Origin: Catenaria anguillulae PL171
Lineage: Eukaryota > Blastocladiomycota > Blastocladiomycetes > Blastocladiales > Catenariaceae
Direction of reading: 5' to 3'
Length of the DNA: 64,000 nucleotides
Assembly (NCBI GenBank): GCA_002102555.1
Contig: MCFL01000128.1
Coordinates: forward strand, 1 to 64,000
Shown here piece by piece: positions 40,450 to 50,716 of the stretch. The notes beneath the pieces were generated by a model. The model saw only the letters and a program-made list of their open reading frames with translations. It did no database searches and was not told the DNA's origin. Every line of letters begins with the position of its first letter. Position 1 is the first letter of the stretch. The position numbers were made by a program, and so were the translations under genes.

Positions 40450-40510
40450 CCTGATGGCAGAGAAAGACTACGGTGAGCTTTACTGACAGGAAGAAACAGA
40501 AATGGTCGGA
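40450..40510. repeat. 61-bp direct repeat, right copy
   Basis: Exact copy of 40087-40147. It is followed by GGGGGGTGCCC and a CTTTATAC box, which resembles the GTCTTTATACCC at 24454-24465 at the end of the Ty3/gypsy relic. It could be terminal-repeat debris. Confidence 0.9.
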
Positions 40511-40734
40511 AGGGAGCAACAAAATTTGGGGGGTGCCCATGCTCTTTATACTGCCGACCAGTTTGCCATGTCACACTCCAGATCGTCGATCTGCCACCAG
40601 GCTCTCATGCACACACGTTGGTGAACGGCACACTGCCTTCTGCACCGATCTATGCTTGTTCAATGCTTGCGAGGTCATCACGACCCGGGTCGTTACAAAG
40701 CCGGTTGTTTTCCTCCATATATCGGTGAGGGCCA

Positions 40735-40800
40735 TGTGGGCGAATGGGCAGAGAGCTGGCGCACAGCCCGAAAGGTCACAGGTTCGATTCCAGTAGTGTA
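40735..40800 (+). other. tRNA-like segment with A- and B-box-like motifs (possible SINE head)
   Basis: TGGGCAGAGAGCTGG resembles an A box, and GGTTCGATTCC at 40781-40791 matches the RNA polymerase III B-box consensus at normal tRNA spacing. Acceptor and T-stems do not pair properly, so it is not a functional tRNA. It may be a tRNA-derived SINE or a decayed tRNA gene. Confidence 0.35.
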
Positions 40801-42037
40801 TAAAGCAAGCAAAATATGTCGAATTATGCTTCCTTTTCCTTTTGTTGATTCAAAGGCTGATGGGAGTGCCATTGGGTTCTTGCTATACTGGCGTTCAATG
40901 TATTGTTGTTTACACATTGGCCAACGACCTGATCAGGGAGCGTTTGGCATTCCAAGCTCGAAAGGCCGAGCCCATAACCTACGTGCCAGTGATGACAACA
41001 GGAAACATGAGGCCAGCTTGATCAACTCTCGACACTCTTAGTAGCGGCCTGTGTCGGGTTCGTCGGCATAGCCATACTATGGCGGGGCAGAGTGTCCATC
41101 GCTGCTCATCCCACTGGCTGGCCGGCTGCGGCTGGCTGGCTGGCTACGTAACCGCCGACCATGTCATGGTCACGAATCGAGAAAAGGACAGCGTTGTGCT
41201 ATTGGCGGCCGTTTGCAAGCACAAAACGTTGGCGGTACAGTGGAAAATCCAGGAACTTGATAGCATTTCTTAGTTGCCAGAAACTCGGTCAGTATTGGGC
41301 GCGAGATTGATGCTTTGCCCCCGGGGGCCTAATCCTTTTTCCACTCACACTCCTAGGTACTCGCACGCTCATCCGCCGCGGGCTGCAGGCACTTGAAAAC
41401 CTTTTGCGCATTGTGTTGTGATATGTGACTCGCCTATCGATGCTTGACCGAATCGGTGAACAACACCTTCCAAATGATTTGATCATGCCCGGCCAAGTAT
41501 GGTTAATCTGGGGATTCGGCAGGTGAGACAAGACGAAGCACATCCCACCGATCCCATCCAAGGTGGAAGGGAAACGACACTCTGTACTGCGTTGGGAATA
41601 GATTAAGAAGCTAATCTACTGATAGGTCGACTCGATGGTAGGGAGCTAGGACACTTCCCATGTGCTGTGGTTCACTACCAGAGTTGCGAGTCCAAGTGTG
41701 CCGTGAGCATACCTGGATTTCGGGGTTGACAGACGACCCGCCTGCTCAAGTCCAAGAGCCCATCGCAGGTATAAAATGGTGGACCCTCCTCCATCTGAAG
41801 TGTGGGAACAATAACTCGACTGCTGCTTTATACGTGGGACCAAATACATCCGTATTTCATAACACATTGTCAATAAGCAGAGGGAAGTTGCATCGCTCAG
41901 GAAGAACAAAATGCGCTCAGATTGCGAGGAAGGAATAGAGGATGGCCGATGTCCAACAATTGTACATAATGAACTCTCAAACCGCAAAAAAAAAATGTCG
42001 ACACCTCGATCGAAAAAACGATGACACCTGGCCACAC

Positions 42038-45000
42038 TCACTCCACCAGCGACCAACCACTCGAACTCCTAGACTCCAACCCGGTTCGCATCGCCGCCGG
42101 CTGATACGTCGCCATGACCTTGCTCACAATGCCCGCAGCCAACGTCTCGCCGCCCTTGCGCAACAGAAAACGGCCAAACTCCTTTGAATCTGCAAACGGC
42201 TCCAAACACACTGGCCGATCCGTTGCCACCTCGACCAGCGCCGTCATGCCCTTTGTCAACACGCGCGGGTTCTTCTTGATCACATGCCCATCGGTCTTGT
42301 CCAACACGGCGTGCAACTTTGTAATCACAGCGGGCTCATTCAAGGCACCTTGATGCAAAATGACAGGGTACCCGAGCGTGATGGGCACCTTGGGCTCAAA
42401 CACGAGAATCTTTGCCTCGACACGGTTCGTCACCAGGACGGGCTGCAGCTTGTCGGAAACAACGAGACCGGTCGACATTTGCTGCGGATCAGGGCCCGCC
42501 AACGACGCCATGACGTGGTCGCCCGCGGCCGCCCATTTCACCATCTCGTCATTGACCTCGAGCGCACGCACGGTGGCCTCCTCGCCCAGCGGCATGAGCA
42601 GCACTACGTCGCCCACTTGCACGCCGCCCGTTTCAATGCGGCCCCACACCGACACGGACCCCGAGCTCGCACCGCCCTTTGCGTAATCCGACACGAGCAT
42701 GCGCAACGGCTTGGCAATGGGTCGCGGCGGTACGGGTAGCGTGTCGAGGATTTCCATGAGCGACGGCTGATCCTTGTACCACGGACACACGGCCGGATCC
42801 ACGCGCTTTGTCAAGTTGACGCCCGACAGGCCCGATGTGGGCACAAACGCCACATGCTTGGCGACATTGTACCCAATGGACGCAAGCAACGACTCGAGCG
42901 CGCCCTTGATCGTGTTGTACCTGTCCTCGGACCACTGCACACCTGCGCTGTCCATCTTGTTGACTGCCACAACGACACGTGGAATTCCGAGCGATTTCAC
43001 AAGCAACAAGTGCTCCCTGGCCTGCCCACCGCCGTCCAACCCGGCCTCAAACTCACCATGCACCGCGTCCACCACCAACACTGCCACATCTGCCTGCGCA
43101 GCCCCCGAAATCATATTTGGAATAAAATCCCGATGCCCCGGCGCATCCAACAACGTGTACACGCGATTGCCCGACGGGGTCGCCAAATGATGCACGCCCA
43201 CATCGATCGTGACTCCCCTGGCACGCTCCTCAGCGCCCTGGTCCATGACCCACGCAAATGCAAACGACGACTTGCCCTGCTTTGCCGAGTCGCGCGTGTA
43301 CCCGTGCATGGTGCGCGTGTCTACCTCGCCCAGTTGCACGAGCAAGTGGCCCGTCAGCGTGGATTTGCCTGCGTCCACGTGGCCGACAATCACGAGGTTG
43401 AGCCGCGACGGGCGTTTGGCGGCTTCGGCAACAATGTCAATCTTCTTTTTCGAACTGGTTGCCGTTGCCGGGGCATTTGTGGCGGGTGCCATGGATGGCG
43501 ACGAATTGGCCGTCGACGTTGTCGATTGCTTTTGCGGCGTGACCGAGGTGAATCCGAGCTCGGCCACCGACGCGGCAATCATGTCGACTTGCGCATTTGG
43601 TGCGGGTGCGACCGGTTTCTTTGCCTGCTGCTGCTGCTGCTTCTTGGGTGTCTGTTGTTGCTGCTGCTGAGCTTGCTTTTGCTTGCCACCATTGGCACTC
43701 GCGGCATTCGGATTCAAATTCTTGCTCTGCGATTGGGCTGCAAGCACGCGGTCGTCAGGCGACGGGGTGGCAAATGTAAAGGGTTGTACAAAGTGCGGGG
43801 CGGCGGATGGGCGCGGAAAGAGGCAAGCTGGGTATGAGGAAAAGAGCGATTCAAAAGTGGGAGCGCGCGGGCGGCGGGATGGCGAGGGAGGTGAGGCAGA
43901 GGTGCAAACGAGGGCGAGCGCAAAGGGAGATGCAAATTCTAGGGTTGTGTTTTTGCCGAGATTGTCCGTGTTGTTGCCCATGTCGCCTTTGCTCGATTCG
44001 TCAATGTCGACGTCCATTGCGTCGTCCATGGGTTCAACTGTATCGCTGGTCGGGTTGCCGACGGGCGCTGTTGAGGAAGGAGTCGTCACAGCAGGAGTCT
44101 TGCGAGCGTTCAAAATGGCGCCCAGGCTCGCAGTCGCCAACAGCGGTTTGGAAGCCGTCGAGGCCGGGAGTTTGAGAGTTGCAGAGGGTGCCATCGATGG
44201 AATCCCGCCGACACCGAGCGGGGGGCAGACCGTTTTGGATGCCGCGTTGGTTGGTTTTGGGCCAAGTAATCCCGCGAGGGTTGATGATCCCGCGAGAAGG
44301 CTCGGTCGACCATTTGCGGAGGCAGATGGGGTACCAGAAAGCGATGGAGAAAGTGTTGGTTTGAGAGTCGGAGCAGCAACCGTCGCGCGAGAACCCAGCG
44401 TTGGCGCAAGCAGCGGGCGACCGCTGCCCATTGCCGTGGCGGGCTTTGAGGAAGACGGGTTCAGGAGCGAAGCCAGATTGGACGACATGAGCGATGGTTT
44501 TGGCGATGGGGTCAAAGTGGAGGTGGAAGAAGTGGCTTGGGGGCGAGAAACGGGAGGCGGCCCTGAAGATATCGAGCAGATGATAAGGTCAGAGCCGCCA
44601 TGCTGTGAAAGTAGGAATTGCAAAGTGCAAGGACAAGAAGCAGACGAAGGAGAGGAGCAAATCAAGCAGAAAACCGAATGACATGGAACTGACGAGAAGC
44701 GACGCGCGATGGACAATGCGGTAACGAAGTGGAAAAGTGACATGCAAGAAACATCATGACCCACCATTGCCCTTCTTGGCGCCGTTCTTGTTGCCCTTGG
44801 CACCAGTGCCACCGCCTCCGCTGGGGGCGGCTGCGTCGGGATCGACACCGTCGAGCAGCCAGGCGACCGACTTTGCAATGTCGCAGTCGTAGTAGAGCAG
44901 CGTCTCCTCGATCTCGGCCAGGGAGAAGGCGGGCCCGACGATGGGTTTCAGCTGGCGCACGGCATCGTCGAGGCGCACGTCGCCATAGTCGGCAAAATCG

Positions 45001-45047
45001 TCGTAGTCGTCGTCGGTGAGGTTGCGCAGGTTGCGGTGGCGTGACAT
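42038..45047 (-). CDS. HBS1: Hbs1-type translational GTPase (ribosome rescue), 2 exons
   Basis: Hbs1 pairs with Dom34/Pelota to release stalled ribosomes in no-go and non-stop decay. Exon 1 (45047-44765) gives the Hbs1 N-terminal domain (RHRNLRNLTDDDYDDFADYG, ETLLYYDCDIAKSVAWLLDG). Exon 2 (44562-42038) starts after an intron of 202 nt with donor GTGGGT. A low-complexity linker of about 380 residues includes Q tracts. The GTPase domain starts near residue 480: G1 GHVDAGKST, G3 DAPGHRDF, G4 NKMD, then two beta-barrel domains. Total about 935 aa, longer than yeast Hbs1 because of the linker. eRF3 and EF1A share the GTPase, but the N-terminal domain points to Hbs1. Confidence 0.9.
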
Positions 45048-45106
45048 GGTGTTGGCTAGTCCGAGGGGTACATGGTTTGACTATACCTGCTTAGAGGATA
45101 AAAATA

Positions 45107-45214
45107 TCATACATATGATATGCTGTCGAGGAAACTCTCACGATCGATCGCCTTCGAGTTAACGTCGATCTGCCTCGTCAACGGTGGTTTGCGGTTTGGT
45201 GCTTTGACCACAAT
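45107..45214 (-). pseudogene. Downstream part of an ORF split by the Harbinger element
   Basis: Thirty-five minus-strand codons (VVKAPNRKPPLTRQIDVNSK, later SFLDSISYV) end at stop 45109-45107. They are in phase with the frame at 48931-49278 if the transposon and one AAT duplication are removed. The stop lies 60 bp upstream of the HBS1 start codon. Confidence 0.4.
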
Positions 45215-45248
45215 AGAGACCACGGGCAGGATTTGTCGCACCAATCTT
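45215..45248 (+). repeat. Left terminal inverted repeat of the Harbinger element
   Basis: Begins AGAGACCACGGGCAGGATTT. Its 34 bp match the reverse complement of 48897-48930 at 32 positions, with mismatches at repeat positions 21 and 28. Confidence 0.9.
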
Positions 45249-45404
45249 AATCACGCCTAAGTGAGACCTAGTGCTCACTGCTAACTTTTGCGAAAGATTT
45301 GTTCATCGGCGGCCCTTTTCACAAAAGTTTGACACCGACTCACACTTCGTAAACTGTGATTCTCAAATCTTTATCACATTCGTTATCATGCTAAATGTCC
45401 TTCT

Positions 45405-47118
45405 ATGAAGCTCCACTTGTCTCACTCACGAAGTGCGCCTTATGAAGCATGCCTCCCTCGGCCGGCCCGAAAGCATACCCTCGTCACTGACCGTCTGCGT
45501 CTGCCCTCCATGGCACTCCCTGCTTGCCCATGCAAACCCACTTCTGGCATCATGCCGCCGTCTCAGTCCCGACCCAAGACGTCTTCCACGTCTGTGCCCT
45601 ACCCTGCCCCCCACGAGCGCCCTCGCTCCACCGCGTCTTCCACGACCGCTGCGTCACTTGCGTCCATGTTTATTCCACCCCCACATCGGCCTCCCATGCC
45701 CATGATTCCACCACCTCGTCCACCCATGCCCATGATTCCACCACCTCGTCCACCCATGCCCATGATTCCGCCAACTCGTCCACCTAATCCCATGATTCCA
45801 CCTCCTATTCGCCCGGTCACTATGCTTCCCGCCACCTTCGCGCCGCCCGCCATCTCCGCACCCGTGCCCATGATCTCTCCTCCTGTTCGGCCGGCCTCCA
45901 TGGCGCCTCCCGTTCCCCCTGCGTCCGCCACCGCTTCCACTCGCCCCTCAATGGCGCCGGCTGAACCTGGTTCGCGTTCAAAGTTCCCAACCATGGCATT
46001 CGGCTCTCCAGCTGGGATCGAGTACATTCGGGTAATTTTCTCGCATTTCTGTCAAGATGGGCGGACAATGGTGGAGCCAAACTGGACGACGGTGGCGGGC
46101 GATTTGATCACCAAGTTTCAACCGGAATGCACGTCAGACAAGTATCAATTGGGCAGGCGGGCCAAGAAGACTTTGTTGAAGTGGTGGGGAGAGTTGAAAG
46201 GGCGCGATCCAAGTATTACCAGTGGTTCAGGCAATGGGGAGGCTATTCACGTTGTACGTTTACTCTGTACTCTATTTGCTCAGCTGCTCACACAGTCTAA
46301 TTCCGGCTTGTTATCAGACTCAACTTCGTCAAATGTGCGAGTTTATGGAGGACTCCGCGAAAAAAGCGGCATCAGCAAAGGAAGCTGCGGCGCAAACGAC
46401 AACACACAAGAATGGATTCCGGCACACTGCCATGCCCAGGATGCAGGTACGTCTTCTCCTTCTGTGCAATGCATTATTCCTTCATAACCCCATTTTCCCG
46501 TTGTACTTCCTTCAGAACAATCCCGGATACGTTATGAACCAACGGGAAGTCAACCAAATCAAGACTTCGATTGGCATGCCACTTCCGCCGTCATCTGCAG
46601 CCGCATCGTCATCATCGGCAAACTCGTCGTCTCCGTCCAACGCCCAACCAACCCCGAAGTCGCCAGCCAATGTCCGGCGTGGCAAGAAGCGTGGCGCCCA
46701 AGCCTCAACTCGGAATGTCTCGGGCATCACTGATCGCGTTCGTGCACGCCGCGATGCTGTGCGTCAAGCGAATGTCACTCCAGCTTCCTCCTCATCACCA
46801 GCTGCGGATTCATTCCTCAAGGACGCAAGGGATATGATGGCCGTTGCTATATCGCAAATGGTCGGCGTCCCGAATTTGTTTGGATCGTTCGATGCGCCTC
46901 TCGGGCAGTTTGGTGCTACGTTTTCGGCGGGCTCGGGGAATCGCAATGGGATGCTGCAAGGAGCGACTGTGACCGAAGAGCTGGATGACGACGAAAAGAG
47001 TGTTGAGCATGACAGCGAGACACAAGGTGAAGGTGAAAAAGATGATGGTGAAAGCAATGAAGGGTCCGACAATGAGTATCAAGGTGAAGTAGAAGCCAAC
47101 GATGACGAGCGGGATTGA
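45405..47118 (+). CDS. Harbinger Myb/SANT-like accessory protein, 3 exons
   Basis: In Harbinger elements a Myb/SANT-like protein binds the ends and helps the transposase reach the nucleus and DNA. The N-terminus here is Pro/Met-rich with a decapeptide repeat (RPPMPMIPPP). Residues about 205-285 resemble a trihelix Myb/SANT-like domain (WTTVAGDLITKF, LGRRAKKTLLKWWGELKGR). The tail is acidic (about the last 45 residues). Exons as read: 45405-46251, about 46319-46445, about 46516-47118; intron donors read GTACG, acceptors ATCAG and TTCAG. The first ATG could also be one of several internal Met codons. It is convergent with the transposase. Confidence 0.7.
45691..45810 (+). repeat. 30-bp coding minisatellite, four units
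   Basis: Units of 30 bp (45691-45720, 45721-45750, 45751-45780, 45781-45810) encode RPPMPMIPPP-like decapeptides. The first three are nearly identical, the fourth is diverged. Confidence 0.85.
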
Positions 47119-47352
47119 AAGTTGTTTTCGCTTGACTTGTGCGCCGTGTATCATATCCTACTCTTCAATCTATTCAAACCTCTCTTTCCTTGTATGTAAA
47201 TATCCCGATTCCAAACCACGAATGCATTTTCTTTTTGTCAAATCAGGCAAGACAAAATCAATACATACATGTCATTCCAACAGAATCGCATACATGTGAA
47301 TTGTGCTTGGTCACCATTAAATGCACAAAGCCAGCCACGACAGGTGAAAGAC

Positions 47353-48714
47353 TCAAGCATAACGACGCCCGCGGAGGTAATTCGGGAAGGTAGGAGGATG
47401 AAGTTCAAAGTATTGCGATGTTTGGTTGGGGTAGCAGCAGCAATGGAGGTTAAGGAAAAAGGCACTCACCACAAATATGGCGTGGACAGGACTTTGCATT
47501 GAACGAAGCGCGAGGGGGTTTGCCAACTGACCAAACTGCATCCGCAAGTCACCAAAAACATGTTCGACAGATACACGAACTCGAGACGTTGAGAGATTGA
47601 ATTGCCGCTGTTCCTCGGTCAAGTTTCGACCAAACACAGGCGTGCACAAGACATCGGAGGGGTTGTAGCCCTTATCCCCAAAGACGACAAACGGAACGTC
47701 ACCATCCGGATTGCGTGCAAACACCGGCAGTTCTCGAATGACGTCCTCGACTTGAGAATCGGCCATGAGCTGCTGGTCATTTGCTGGACCACTGTCTGGA
47801 CCGAACAAGTCCAAAATCAGCCCATTTGGCGCGACCACGGCTTGATACTTGAATCCATGACAGGCCGTGTGCCCAGAGTACAAGACAAACTGATACCAAT
47901 AGTCTACTGGACGAGCGACCGGCCGGAAGTTTCCGTCAACAAATCCGATGCAATTGGGCAAGGGACCGCACTTGGCATGAATGGCACGAGCAAAGTCATG
48001 GCAGACAGCTTCTGGCAGCTGCTCGGGGTCGAGTGTAAGGCAGTGCGACCACTCCTCGGCAATCTTGGTGACTGTCTGTGGAGGCAAGGGAAAGGGAGTG
48101 TGTGTGTGGGGGGGGGGGGCATGAGGTCAGGCATGGGGCAGTGGTAGTCGGAAGGGTAGGGCGAGTCAAACCAAGTTGAAAATTCGAGAGATTTCGGGTT
48201 GTGTGTATGGAAACACCATTTCCATGTCAATCACCCGTTCAGGGCGAGCCAAGCGATACAATACAATGCAAAGGCAATCCATCGTGGGGAACGAGCGCGT
48301 CCGCTCAGCGCCTTCAGCGCCCGTTCGAAAAAAGAGCCGGTCCTGCCTTGGATAGTCGAAGAGTTCTTGTGCCATCCTGATGACAAACTCGCGGTGGAAG
48401 CGCAAGTGGTTGATGCACCAGAAGTCATCGTGTTCCTCGATGTTGAACGGTTGCTCTCGACGTCGACGGTCGGCGTGGCCGAACATGTGCATTGGGCCGA
48501 TGTATTGTGGGTGGTAAAGGGCCGCTTCGGCCGCCCTCTGCGCCACGGCCAGCGCCATCATCGCAGCCCGGGCAGCAATTTGAGCGATGGCCATGACGAG
48601 GTGGATGATGCGATCAAGGAGGAGGAGCTGGCGTTGAACGCGTTCGCGCTGGGCCAAGACGGCGGCGAGGCGGGCGGCATGGCGTTCGGCCTGGCGATTG
48701 TGATTGTTGTCCAT
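47353..48714 (-). CDS. Harbinger DDE transposase, at least 2 exons
   Basis: Cuts and joins the transposon ends. Exon 1 (48714-48172) has an A/R-rich N-terminus and a helix-turn-helix region. Intron 48076-48171 is 96 nt (GTTTGA to CCACAG). Exon 2 from 48075 carries the DDE_Tnp_4-type core: first Asp in GFVDGNFRPVARP, YSGHTACHGFKYQAVV, second Asp in VVFGDKGYNPSD, Glu in SVEHVFGDLRMQFG. All three acidic residues are present. The C-terminus is uncertain: a GTGAGT donor near 47466 suggests a further exon, otherwise the frame stops at 47353. Confidence 0.88.
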
Positions 48715-48896
48715 GTTTGCGCATGGTTCGGCTTGTGCAGTTCATGGAGGAGGATGGTGTGTATGGAGGTCCAGTCTCAGCGAGCGGTCTCACCTTCCAC
48801 ACTTGGTATCACTCAGACGGGCATCACGTGCCGCTAAAGCCAGCTGGTCTCACCGATTGACGTTTCTTCGGCGATTAATGTTGCAATCATTTGCAA

Positions 48897-48930
48897 AAGA
48901 TTTGTGCGAAAAATCCTGCCCGTGGTCTCT
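48897..48930 (-). repeat. Right terminal inverted repeat of the Harbinger element
   Basis: Partner of 45215-45248, ending TCCTGCCCGTGGTCTCT, followed by AAT at 48931-48933. Confidence 0.9.
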
Positions 48931-49278
48931 AATTAAACACAACTGTAGGGCATGCGTGTTGTTGCGCAGGTACGAACGTTCCAGGGTCAACGAAGGAGTG
49001 AGTTGAAGAAGCATACGGTGCAGCGAGGGGCAGCAGCTTGGATGGTAGACTGACAGCAGGGTTTGCGTTTGCTTGTTGGTCAGATTAGTTGTTTGGGCGA
49101 CTTGAATCAAGGTGGCGATACAGAGAACGTGGTCGATGAGGTCGGTGATGAGCGACAGGTAATCGGAATGCTGGGCAATTCCTGAAATTTCCATGACTCC
49201 TTTATGTTCAACCATGGTCGTTTTTGCTTTCGTGCAGGTGCGTTTCGAGCTGATCGTGAATGAACGACGTGATCTCAC
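48931..49278 (-). pseudogene. Upstream part of an ORF split by the Harbinger element
   Basis: A minus-strand frame reads MVEHKGVMEISGIAQHSDYL and later LLSVYHPSCCPSLHRMLLQL up to the transposon end, then is cut. Upstream, about 49340-49284, another frame (RIDTLGIYHTLSALR) ends at a possible GTGAGA donor, suggesting a 5' exon. I do not recognise the product. If the transposon lies in an intron the gene could still be expressed; otherwise it is broken. Confidence 0.4.
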
Positions 49279-49425
49279 CGGCGCAGTGCGCTCAGTGTGT
49301 GGTAGATGCCGAGAGTGTCAATGCGGCTGCTCTTTACTGACTGTGCCCGACCAACAAAGATAAAGCAAGTGCAGGAATGCCACAAAACAAGGTGTACAAA
49401 TCATCATACAATGACAGGCAGCATG

Positions 49426-50716
49426 CTATTGTGAGTAAAATCCATGCTGGTGCTGGCTCTGAGCTTGGCCTGAATATGTCCCCGTTGTCGCTTGGGGTTG
49501 TTGCTGTGGAGGGAAAGGATACACTTGATACGCCTGCTGCTGGTTCAAGGTGCCATACTGCTGCGAGGGTTGCAGAATTGGCGGTTGTGGAGGAGGATAC
49601 AAATTGGGATCGAGAGGTTGTTGCTGTTGTTGGGGATGTGGACTGATTGGCATGGTGGTCATCATAGGAGGATAAGGTGCGGAGGAGGCAAACACTTGGT
49701 GTGGTTGTTGTTGCTGAGGGACCATGGCCATTGGCACTGGTGCAACCGCGCCAGCGGGAAGAATGACGTTGGGCGGATAATGGTGGTGCTGAAGTTGAGT
49801 ATATCCACTCGAGTTTGCCGGAATGAGATACTGGACTGGTTGCTGTTGCTGCTGGAACTGCGGTGGCACTTGCGGTGGTGTCGGTGGGTACACAGTGTGG
49901 GACTGTGGCTGTATTGAGTGCACTTGCCCCACTGGCGAGAGTGGCTGCTGAGCGCCCGTCGGATGGTAGTACATGATGGGCTGCTGGTGGTACTGCTGTG
50001 GAGGCGACATGCCGGAAAACGGCTGCTGCTGTAAGGCTTGAACTGGTGCAACCGAATGTGTTTGCGCAGCGATCTGAGGTTGCGACCCGAAGTTGATGAC
50101 GACAGTGTCGTGTTTTCGCTGTTGGAGGGATTGAAATGCATCAGCTCCAGCCTGCGGCTGACGGACGTCATGAGATATTGCAGAGGAGGGAGAAAAGACG
50201 GACCTGCTCATGCTCAAACACAATCTTGACCCTCACCTCTCCCTTGCTTTCGCCTGATTTTTCGCTCATGAGCGGAAACCATTCATGAATCTCGGATTTC
50301 GTGCCAGACAAGAGCGGCGCAAAATTAACAATGGCCCGCCCCAGCTTCTTGTCTCCACCCATGGTTCGCTGATCGTACACATCAATGTGTAACGACGACC
50401 GAGCATTGGCGTCGAGGTGAAATTTGAGTGGCGGGCAATGCTCCCAGGATGGAAACTTGCCACCGCCAATGGCGGGAGTCGTTCGCTGCTCGTCCGAGGA
50501 GGTGAGTGAAACGGCCACAAACGGATCGAGGCGCGATTTGGAGGAAAGAATTGACGAAGACTTGCCTGCTCCGCCGAGCTCGCGACCTCGTTCTGTCGTT
50601 TCGCCATGAGGCTGAAGGCATGTGAGAAGCGGTGGGCGCCTATGTGACAAGACATATGCCATTCACGCACCGACACGGACAAGCAGTGTGCCGAGCTTGA
50701 GCGATGCTGTGGACAT
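49426..50716 (-). CDS. C2-domain protein with Q/P-rich tail, 3 exons
   Basis: Exon 1 (50716-50671) encodes MSTASLKLGTLLVRV; exon 2 is 50592-50204 and exon 3 is 50151-49426. Introns are 78 nt (GTGCGT) and 52 nt (GTCCGT). Total about 386 aa. Residues 5-145 form a C2 domain (GKSSSILSSKSRLDPFVAVS, LHIDVYDQRTMGGDKKLGRA, GEVRVKIVFE). C2 domains bind membranes, often with calcium. The remaining 240 residues are Q-, P- and Y-rich with Q runs. Fungal proteins with a single N-terminal C2 and a P-rich tail (Inn1/Fic1 type) act in cytokinesis; plant SRC2 proteins look similar. I cannot choose between these. Confidence 0.75.

Larger units (their letters stand above)
34264..42037. other. 7.8-kb region without recognisable genes
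   Basis: Both strands give only short frames, none with a family I recognise. The longest are near 37389-37985 and 37519-37992 (minus), and 38061-38579 and 39409-39825 (plus). A frame from ATG 38042 (MSPLHVLASCQPLARFNLAT) leads to a possible donor GTATGA and is the best hint of a real exon. The region contains a 40-A run, a GGAT microsatellite, a 61-bp direct repeat and a tRNA-like segment. It may be old transposon debris or hold lineage-specific genes with many introns. Confidence 0.45.
45215..48930. mobile_element. PIF/Harbinger DNA transposon, complete
   Basis: A 3716-bp element bounded by inverted repeats of 34 bp that differ at two positions, and by the 3-bp duplication AAT (45212-45214 and 48931-48933). 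It carries two convergent genes typical of the superfamily: a Myb/SANT-like protein (plus) and a DDE transposase (minus), both with introns. Three copies of the subterminal motif GTGAGACC/GGTCTCAC lie inside the ends (45261, 48786, 48846). Nearly perfect ends and open frames suggest a recently active copy. The usual Harbinger duplication is TWA, so AAT is a small deviation. Confidence 0.88.
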
